This document shows positions 58,118 to 64,000 of a stretch of DNA of 64,000 bases, piece by piece. The DNA lies in the NCBI GenBank assembly GCA_038327995.1, contig JBBQLP010000002.1:1-64000 (forward strand), given 5' to 3'. The translations under genes were made by a program, and so were the position numbers. The notes beneath the pieces are model-generated. The model saw only the letters and a list, made by a program, of their open reading frames with translations. It made no database searches and had not been told where the DNA came from. Origin of the DNA: CAIOYC01 sp038327995 (GTDB taxonomy: Bacteria; Pseudomonadota; Alphaproteobacteria; Caulobacterales; Caulobacteraceae). The stretch's first letter is position 1. Every line of letters starts with the position of its first letter.

Positions 58118-59062
58118 ATGGAACGCCGCCGCCTGCCGCCGCTGAACGCCCTGCGCGCGTTCGAGGCCGCCGCCCGCCACATGAACTTCTCCAGGGCCGC
58201 CGACGAGCTTTCGGTGACGCCAGGCGCAGTGAGCCAGCAGATCCAGAATCTGGAAGACTACATCGGCGCGGCCCTGTTTCGCCGGACCCCTCGCGGCCTT
58301 CTCCTCACCGACGCTGCGCAGACGGCTCTGCCCGCCCTGCGCGAAGCTTTCGACCGGCTCGCGGAGGCTGCAAGCCTGCTCACCGCCGCCGTGGACGGAC
58401 GGCGCGTCACAGTTTCCGCCGCGCCCTCATTCGCCGCCAAATGGCTGGTGCCGCGCCTGGGCCGGTTCGAGGCGTCCAGACCCGAGGTCGATGTCTGGCT
58501 GACGGCGGGGATGGAGTTGGTCGATTTCGCGACTGGGGAGGTGGATATCGCCATCCGCTATGGCTCCGGCCACTATCCGGGGCTCGAAGTCACACGCCTG
58601 ATGAGCGAGACGGTGCTGCCGCTCTGTGCCCCGAGCCTGCTGGCCGAGCGCCCCATCGCAACCCCCGCCGACCTTGCGGGCCATATCCTGCTGCACGACG
58701 GATCGCCCGACGCGGACGACAGTTGCCCGGACTGGGCCATGTGGCTCGCGGCACGGGGGGTGAAGGGGGTGGACGGGGCGCGCGGGCCCCGCTTCAACCA
58801 GTCGAGCCTGGTGATCGAGGCCGCCATGAACGGGCGCGGTGTTGCCCTCGCCAAGCGCGCGCTGGCGCAGGCCGATATCGACGCGGGGCGGCTGGTTTCG
58901 CCCTTCGACATTTCAACGGCGGTGGACTTCGCCTATTACGTCGTGCACCCGAAAGCTAAGGGTCGCCTGTCGCAGGTCAAGGCCTTCACCGCCTGGCTGA
59001 AGGTGGAAGCGGAAGCACACGAAGCGGCGCTCTTGACCATGGACAACGGGGCGGGGATTTAG
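58118..59062 (+). CDS. LysR family regulator (GcvA-like)
   Basis: A 314-residue LysR-type regulator: MERRRLPPLNALRAFEAAARHMNFSRAADELSVTPGAVSQQIQNLEDYIGAALFRRTPRGLLLTDAAQ is the N-terminal winged helix with the GcvA-like PPLNALRAFEAAAR opening, and the rest is the two-lobe effector domain. It is divergent from the cobA-cys operon over a 162-base gap, so it may control that operon, although GcvA-type homologues have varied targets. The effector is unknown. Confidence 0.92.
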   Translation: MERRRLPPLNALRAFEAAARHMNFSRAADELSVTPGAVSQQIQNLEDYIGAALFRRTPRGLLLTDAAQTALPALREAFDRLAEAASLLTAAVDGRRVTVSAAPSFAAKWLVPRLGRFEASRPEVDVWLTAGMELVDFATGEVDIAIRYGSGHYPGLEVTRLMSETVLPLCAPSLLAERPIATPADLAGHILLHDGSPDADDSCPDWAMWLAARGVKGVDGARGPRFNQSSLVIEAAMNGRGVALAKRALAQADIDAGRLVSPFDISTAVDFAYYVVHPKAKGRLSQVKAFTAWLKVEAEAHEAALLTMDNGAGI

Positions 59063-59066
59063 GCGC

Positions 59067-59414
59067 ATGACCACCCACCCCGCCGCCCCCTCCTCCGTTC
59101 CCATCGATCATCGACCGGCGCCGGAGGCCTGCAACACCATGGCGGAGGTGAGGGTCGGCGTTGATGCGCTGGACCGGGCGCTGGTGAACCTCGTGGCCGA
59201 GCGCCAGCGCTACATGGACGCCGCCGCCCGCATCAAGACCGACCGCGCCGTGGTGCGCGACGAAGCGCGGATCGAGGATGTGGTGTCGAAGGTGAAAGCC
59301 ACGGCGCGCGGCGCGGGCCTTTCCGAAGCCATCGCCGAGCCGGTCTGGCGCACACTGATAGACCGCTGCATCGCCTATGAGTTCGAGGTTTGGGATCGCA
59401 TCCGCCACGGATGA
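59067..59414 (+). CDS. chorismate mutase (AroQ class)
   Basis: A 115-residue helical protein: TMAEVRVGVDALDRALVNLVAERQRYMDAAARIK with the Arg/Asp pattern of AroQ helix 1, and EAIAEPVWRTLIDRCIAYE helix 3. It converts chorismate to prephenate for Phe and Tyr synthesis, in the monofunctional short form. It follows the LysR gene by 4 bases. The N-terminal 20 residues are a poorly conserved extension. Confidence 0.85.
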   Translation: MTTHPAAPSSVPIDHRPAPEACNTMAEVRVGVDALDRALVNLVAERQRYMDAAARIKTDRAVVRDEARIEDVVSKVKATARGAGLSEAIAEPVWRTLIDRCIAYEFEVWDRIRHG

Positions 59415-59417
59415 CGT

Positions 59418-59783
59418 CTAGCGCAAGGCCCTAAGGGTCTGCTCGTGGCGATAGGCGGCGATGTCGGCGAGGGCGAGGTCGAGCGCGTGTTGCAAGCGCC
59501 CGAGCAGCGCTTCCTTGTAGGTCGGGCTCTGGTCTGCGGCGACTTCCGCCTCGCCGCAGACCTGGCCAAGATCATGCGCCCCGATCCCCAGAGAAGAGCC
59601 CTTCAACGTATGCGCCCCATCGCGCCAGACATCACTTGGCCCAGACGGGTCGAGCAACCTGAGCCAAATCTCCGCCTGCTCGCGAAACAGGACCAACACT
59701 TCGTCGATCACAGCCGCATCGTTCAGGGCGAACCGTTCGAGGTGCGCGAAATCGACCGCGCCCGTGATATCGCGTCTGGACAT
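59418..59783 (-). CDS. Hpt (histidine phosphotransfer) domain protein
   Basis: A 121-residue four-helix protein whose second helix has DGAHTLKGSSLGIGAHDLGQVCGEAE, the Hpt phospho-acceptor His being residue 58. It would shuttle phosphate between a hybrid kinase and a response regulator. No kinase or regulator gene is next to it, so it is an orphan Hpt, as some Caulobacter phosphotransferases are. It is convergent with the chorismate mutase gene, 3 bases apart. Confidence 0.85.
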   Translation of the reverse strand: MSRRDITGAVDFAHLERFALNDAAVIDEVLVLFREQAEIWLRLLDPSGPSDVWRDGAHTLKGSSLGIGAHDLGQVCGEAEVAADQSPTYKEALLGRLQHALDLALADIAAYRHEQTLRALR

Positions 59784-59850
59784 ACTACCAGACTACAGGG
59801 TGAAGGTTAATCGGTTTGCATCGCAGTCCAAGTCGGGCGAGGCTCCCTGA

Positions 59851-60600
59851 ATGCGCAGCCTCGCCTTCAATATCGCCTTCGGGCTGATCTCGATCTTCTA
59901 CACCCTGTGGGCGGCGCTGGCCGCCCTGGCCCCGGGACGCGATCAGGTGCGTGCAGTGATCGCCCGCTACGTCCGCCGGATGGTCTGGGCCATGCGGCTG
60001 TTTGCAGGCATAGAGATCGAGGTCCGGGGCAAGGAGCGCCTGCCGCAGGGCGCCTACATCCTGGCCCCCAAGCACGCCTCCTATGGCGACGGCTTCACCG
60101 TCTACGCCCAGTTCGACGATCTGGCCTTCGTCACCGGCGATCACCTGGAGCGGTTTCCCCTGTTCAAGACGGTATTGAAAAAGCTCGGCGCGATCGTGGT
60201 CGATAGCTGCGGCGGAACCGAAGCGCGCCAGTCCCTGTCTCGCAGCGCGGCGGAGGCCAGCGCCGAACAGCGCTGCATCCTGATCTATCCCGAAGGGCGG
60301 CTGGCTCCCGTGGGAGCGAAATACCGCTACAAGAGCGGCGTCTATCACATGGCCCGCGACTTCGGCCTGCCAGTCGTGCCCGTCGCCTCAAGCCTCGGCC
60401 TCTACTGGCCCCAAGAAGAGAAGACCAAACGCCCCGGAACCGCGGTGCTGGAGTTCCTCGATCCCATCATGCCTGGCGAAGACAAGGACGCCTTCATGGC
60501 CGCCCTAGAAGCCGCAGTGGAAGATCGCACCGCCCAACTGATCGCCGAAGCCACGGGCCGACCCGTAACGCCCGCCGTGTTGCTGGTGGCCAAAGACTGA
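59851..60600 (+). CDS. 1-acyl-sn-glycerol-3-phosphate acyltransferase (PlsC-like)
   Basis: A 249-residue membrane acyltransferase: N-terminal hydrophobic helix (SLAFNIAFGLISIFYTLWAALAAL), PKHASYGDGFT with the catalytic HxxxxD, and YPEGRLAP (EGR) as the second motif. GAKYRYKSGVYHMARDFGLPVVPVA is also characteristic. It adds the second acyl chain in phosphatidic acid synthesis. It is monocistronic, with tRNA-Lys after it. Confidence 0.92.
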   Translation: MRSLAFNIAFGLISIFYTLWAALAALAPGRDQVRAVIARYVRRMVWAMRLFAGIEIEVRGKERLPQGAYILAPKHASYGDGFTVYAQFDDLAFVTGDHLERFPLFKTVLKKLGAIVVDSCGGTEARQSLSRSAAEASAEQRCILIYPEGRLAPVGAKYRYKSGVYHMARDFGLPVVPVASSLGLYWPQEEKTKRPGTAVLEFLDPIMPGEDKDAFMAALEAAVEDRTAQLIAEATGRPVTPAVLLVAKD

Positions 60601-60638
60601 CCTAGTCTCAGCGCTTCCAGGACGGTGCGATATGGAAA

Positions 60639-60714
<76 letters not shown>

Positions 60715-60790
60715 GGAAATCCGGCCCCGTTCGGGGAGGCGCTCTCCTAGCCGCCTTTCGCCCGCACCGCAAGCGCCGGAGGTCCGCAGG

Positions 60791-62710
60791 TCAGGCGACC
60801 TCTTTCGCCATCCGGGGCTCGAACACGAAGTCGGTGGGGTTGGGCGCAAGCGTGCCCTTCCAGTAGTCCAGCAGCGAGAAGGGCCAGTTCTGGCTGACGC
60901 GTCCGGTCTCGTTCTTGTACCAGCTCGTTGACTGCGGCGCGCCCCAGGCCATGCGCAGGTTTTCGGCATCGACCTTCACGTTGAAAGCGTCGTGCACGCT
61001 TTGCTTCACCTCCAGCGACGGCGCACCTGTTTCGGCCATCAGCCTCAGGCAGCCCAGCACATAACGCACGCTGCACTCGGAGAAGAAGATGATCGAGGCG
61101 TTGACGACGATATTGGTGTTGGGCCCATAGACCATGAACAGGTTGGGGAAGTTCGGCGTCATCATACCGTAGTAGGCCCGGGCGTCTCCGGCCCATTGGT
61201 CGTGCAGGTCGATCCCGCCGCGCCCCTTGAACTTCATTGGCATCAGAAACTTTGAGGCCTGGAAGCCGGTGCCGTAGATGATGACGTCGGCTTCGTGCAG
61301 AACGCCGTCCTTGGTGCGGACGCCCTGCGGAGTGATCTCGGCGATGGAATTAGTCACAAGATCGACGTTCTCGCGTCTCAGCGCCGCTATCCACACCCCG
61401 TTGTCCAGGAGGGCGCGCTTACCGCCCACCGGGTAATTAGGGACCACGGCGGCTTCGAGATCGGGCCGCCCTTCGGTTTGCGCGCGCAGGGCCATGGCCA
61501 GCATCTCGCGGAACATGGCGTTGGCCTCGCCCACAGCCGTCGGCGGACCTTGCCAATCGTCATCGGCGGTGACGGCCGGAATCAGTCCGTCCGCCGTGAT
61601 CCAGAACAACAGGAACCGCCACCATTTGGCGTAGGTCGGCACGTGTTCGATGGCCCATTTGGCGCCGGGCTCTACGTCCTCGTGATAGTTGGGCGCAGGG
61701 AAGGTCCACGGCGGGGTGCGCTGGAAGACGGTGAGGTGCGCCACCTTGTCCACAATCTCCGGCACGAACTGGAAGGCCGAGGCGCCGGTGCCGATCACCA
61801 CAACCCGCTTTCCGGTCAGGTCGATGTCGTGGCGCCATTCGGCGGAGTGGAACGAGGCGCCCGTGAAGCTGGCCCGGCCCGGAATGTCGGGGAAGCGGGG
61901 ACGGTTAAGCTGGCCGACGGCGGTGATGACAGCGTTGGCCTCGATGGTTTCTTCTGAACCATCAGGTTTGCGAACCCGCACTTTCCACAGGCTCCGCGCC
62001 TCGTCCCAGACGGACTCGATCACCGTGGTGGAAAGGCGAAGGTGCGGACGCAAGCTGTGCCGGTCGGCGACGCCCTGGAAGTATTTCAGCAGCACGGGCT
62101 GGGTGGAGAAATGCTGCGGCCAGACGGCGGGCTCGAAAGTGTAGCTGTAGATGTGGTTGGAGCTATCCACCCGGCAACCGGGATAGGTGTTCTCCAGCCA
62201 GGTGCCGCCCACCTCCGGGTTCTTGTCGATGATCTCGAACGGCACACCCGCCTGCTTCAGGCGTAGTCCAGCGAGAAGACCCGACATCCCCGCGCCGATC
62301 ACCACGACCTTCATCTTGCGCGCGGCGGGCTCTAGTTGGCTCGCCCATTGAGGATCGCGCGAGCTTTTGCCCTCCAGCGCCATCTCGTCGATTAGAAACC
62401 CGGCGTATTCGTCCGGGATTTCGTCAGCGCCGGTGACGAAGATCATGATCCGGCGCATCAGGTCAGGCGCGGGCGGTGGGGGCGCGGGCCGGGCGTCAAC
62501 AAAGGGCTTCAGCGCAATGGCGGCGCGGGCGCGGATGTCGGCTTGCACTGCGTCCGACAGGCCGATGTCCTGGCGGTCCAGCGTATTGTAGGTCGGTTTC
62601 CATTCGGGCCGCAGCCAGGCGTCTCCGTCACCGGTCAGGTGGGCGAGTACGGCGCAGAGTACCGGTGCGTGGGCGTGCCTGACGGCCTGATCGACGCTCA
62701 TCTCTGTCAT
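60791..62710 (-). CDS. flavin-containing (Baeyer-Villiger type) monooxygenase
   Basis: A 639-residue class B flavoprotein. A 130-residue helical N-terminal region precedes VVVIGAGMSGLLAGLRL (FAD GxGxxG at 139-144); the Baeyer-Villiger fingerprint FTGASFHSAEW lies at 282-292 (FxGxxxHxxxW), then VVVIGTGASAFQF (NADPH GxGxxA) and IIYGTGFQASKFL. It should insert oxygen next to a ketone or oxidise a related substrate with NADPH. The substrate is unknown; the N-terminal extension is typical of a subgroup with an extra helical domain. It lies 4 bases beyond the deacylase gene on the same strand. Confidence 0.9.
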   Translation of the reverse strand: MTEMSVDQAVRHAHAPVLCAVLAHLTGDGDAWLRPEWKPTYNTLDRQDIGLSDAVQADIRARAAIALKPFVDARPAPPPPAPDLMRRIMIFVTGADEIPDEYAGFLIDEMALEGKSSRDPQWASQLEPAARKMKVVVIGAGMSGLLAGLRLKQAGVPFEIIDKNPEVGGTWLENTYPGCRVDSSNHIYSYTFEPAVWPQHFSTQPVLLKYFQGVADRHSLRPHLRLSTTVIESVWDEARSLWKVRVRKPDGSEETIEANAVITAVGQLNRPRFPDIPGRASFTGASFHSAEWRHDIDLTGKRVVVIGTGASAFQFVPEIVDKVAHLTVFQRTPPWTFPAPNYHEDVEPGAKWAIEHVPTYAKWWRFLLFWITADGLIPAVTADDDWQGPPTAVGEANAMFREMLAMALRAQTEGRPDLEAAVVPNYPVGGKRALLDNGVWIAALRRENVDLVTNSIAEITPQGVRTKDGVLHEADVIIYGTGFQASKFLMPMKFKGRGGIDLHDQWAGDARAYYGMMTPNFPNLFMVYGPNTNIVVNASIIFFSECSVRYVLGCLRLMAETGAPSLEVKQSVHDAFNVKVDAENLRMAWGAPQSTSWYKNETGRVSQNWPFSLLDYWKGTLAPNPTDFVFEPRMAKEVA

Positions 62711-62714
62711 CGGC

Positions 62715-64000
62715 CTACTCCGCAGCCATCAAATGGGGTACCGGCCGCGCGCCGCGCACCAGACGCCCTGGCAGAGCCCCGGTGGGCTCGCCGTCCCGAT
62801 AGGTGATCTCGCCGGCAACAATAGTGGCGACGTAACCGTCGGCCTTCTGGATCAACCGCCGCCCTCCGGCGGGCAGGTCGTAGGCGACCTCGGGCGGGCG
62901 CAGTTTCAGTCGGTCGTAGTCGATGACGTTGAGATCGGCGCGCAGGCCCGACTCAATCCGGCCCCGGTCGCCCAGGCCAAGCGCGGCGGCGGTGTCTGCG
63001 CACTGCATTCGCACCACTTCCTCCACCGTCAGCTTCGGTCCTCGCGTGCGGTCCCGCGTCCAGTGGCTGAGGTTGTAGGTGGGGAAGGAGCCGTCGCAGA
63101 TCATGCCCACGTGCGCGCCGCCGTCGGACAGTCCGGGGATGGTGTTCGGATGGGTCAGCATGGCGTAGGCCGGATCAAGCGATCCCTGAGCGTAGTTCAG
63201 GAAGGGAACATAGAGCATTCCCCGCCCGCCGTTCTCCAGCATGGCGTCCAGCGCGAGGGCTTGCGGCGCCCTGCCCTCTCCTGCCGCTCGCGCCTCAAGG
63301 CTCTGGTCCGCCGTGGGCTCGTAGTCGAAGGCCTCGTCCATCACGAACATCTCGGCCCAGTTGTTCAGGGTGGAGACCGCAAAGCCGGGCTCGTTCTCGG
63401 GCGGCGCGGCCAGAAGACGCTCACGGAAGGACGGGTCTCGCAGGGCAGCTACCCGCTCGGCGTGCGGCAGGGCGGCGATCTCGCGATAGGCCGGGTGTTG
63501 ACTGAACGGGTTCATGGTTAGTTCAAGCCCGAGCAACACCCCTACGGGGCGTCCGGCTACCTGCGCCTTGATCGGCAAGCCGTCGGCATTGGCCTGAGCG
63601 ATCCCCGCCAGCAGCATCCGCCAGCTTTCCGGCGCGCGGGACGATTGCAGGAGGCTGAACGACAAGGGCCGCCCGGATCGCTCCACCAGCCGCCGCAGCA
63701 TGGCGAACTCTTCCTTGGGGTCGGCGAAGTCGGAGACGAACTGCAACACGCCCGCGTTCGCCGCCTTCATGGCCATGGCGATATCCAGCAACTCGTCCTC
63801 ACCCGCGGTGAGGGTCGGGGTTGGCTGTCCGTCCGAAGTGCGGTGGTTCAGGGTGCGGGAAGTGGAAAAGCCCAGCGCCCCGGCTCGCATGGCGGCCTCC
63901 GCGATCTCAGCCATCGCGGCGATATCCGCAGGCGTGGCGGGTTCGCGGTTGGCGCCGCGCTCACCCATGACGAAGACGCGCAGCGCCGCGTGGGGAAGCT
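62715..64000 (-). CDS. N-acyl-D-amino-acid deacylase / amidohydrolase, N-terminus outside the window
   Basis: The visible 429 residues are the C-terminal two thirds of an amidohydrolase. The frame is open at the window edge (LPHAALRVFVMGERG, so the ATG at 63968 is internal), then AMRAGALGFSTSRTLNHRTSDGQP, LLGLELTMNPF, GLSDGGAHVGMICD and a C-terminal beta domain AVGRGRIESGLRADLNVIDYD-type. The pattern is that of D-aminoacylases that release D-amino acids or similar acyl amides. It is followed by the monooxygenase gene after 4 bases, so they form one operon. The missing start prevents a view of the first metal His-x-His. Confidence 0.85.
   Translation of the reverse strand, partial: LPHAALRVFVMGERGANREPATPADIAAMAEIAEAAMRAGALGFSTSRTLNHRTSDGQPTPTLTAGEDELLDIAMAMKAANAGVLQFVSDFADPKEEFAMLRRLVERSGRPLSFSLLQSSRAPESWRMLLAGIAQANADGLPIKAQVAGRPVGVLLGLELTMNPFSQHPAYREIAALPHAERVAALRDPSFRERLLAAPPENEPGFAVSTLNNWAEMFVMDEAFDYEPTADQSLEARAAGEGRAPQALALDAMLENGGRGMLYVPFLNYAQGSLDPAYAMLTHPNTIPGLSDGGAHVGMICDGSFPTYNLSHWTRDRTRGPKLTVEEVVRMQCADTAAALGLGDRGRIESGLRADLNVIDYDRLKLRPPEVAYDLPAGGRRLIQKADGYVATIVAGEITYRDGEPTGALPGRLVRGARPVPHLMAAE

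Overview
The window is high-GC (mostly about 65-70 %) chromosomal DNA from an alphaproteobacterium, most likely of the Caulobacterales (Caulobacter/Phenylobacterium-like). The clues are the flagellar block (a fliL-fliM class operon divergent from flgF-flgG-flgA-flgH, with a sigma-54 promoter, an ftr-like FlbD palindrome and a CtrA half-site between them), the alphaproteobacterial sulfur-assimilation operon, and many genes overlapping by ATGA or GTGA. No identification beyond the order is claimed.

Bases 1-11,170 are the accessory part. They hold small secreted or anchored proteins, an SDR epimerase, and a self-regulated ArsR/SRPBCC/SRPBCC/glutathione-transferase operon with a palindromic operator. 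Next comes a block on the minus strand: a TIR-like protein, a broken TM/SH3 protein with AMKPS repeats, a ParB-like protein and a P4-type primase/helicase. This ends in about 0.75 kb of non-coding, iteron-like DNA and a tRNA-Ser(GGA) gene. A degenerate copy of the tRNA 3' end lies exactly 220 bp further in. It reads as the remnant of a tRNA-integrated element without its integrase.

Bases 11,170-31,900 are mostly core. They carry msrA, a YjbR-like gene, cyclopropane-fatty-acid synthase, mutL, a glycine-zipper envelope protein and a four-gene membrane-glycan module (FAD oxidoreductase, GtrA, two GT-C glycosyltransferases). Then come hisS-hisZ-hisG, in which hisS has an atypical low-GC central segment. 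The fliL-fliM-DUF6468-motE-TPR flagellar operon follows in reverse orientation.

Bases 32,000-48,800 hold flgF-flgG-flgA-flgH and a lipoprotein, a MarR regulator with a perfect operator, an EEP-family hydrolase, and the isoprenoid cluster xseB-ispA-dxs. They also hold a porin-like protein, a YncE-like/COG4705 pair, a frameshifted PhnB-like gene, a histidine phosphatase, an HDAC-like deacetylase, a GNAT/lipocalin pair and a CoxE-like VWA protein.

Bases 48,800-64,000 hold a WecG-type glycosyltransferase, a thioesterase, an S1/P1 nuclease, a glutathione transferase and a nitroreductase. The assimilatory sulfate operon (cobA-DUF2849-cysI-DUF934-cysH-ferredoxin reductase) follows, preceded by a leader that looks like a cysteine-codon attenuator and divergent from a LysR regulator. 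Chorismate mutase, an orphan Hpt protein, PlsC, tRNA-Lys, a Baeyer-Villiger-type monooxygenase and a truncated N-acyl-D-amino-acid deacylase close the window.

The best candidates for something undescribed are the TIR-like + AMKPS-repeat/TM/SH3 pair in the degenerate element (4,988-7,950) and the cysteine-type leader before cobA (57,956-58,117).
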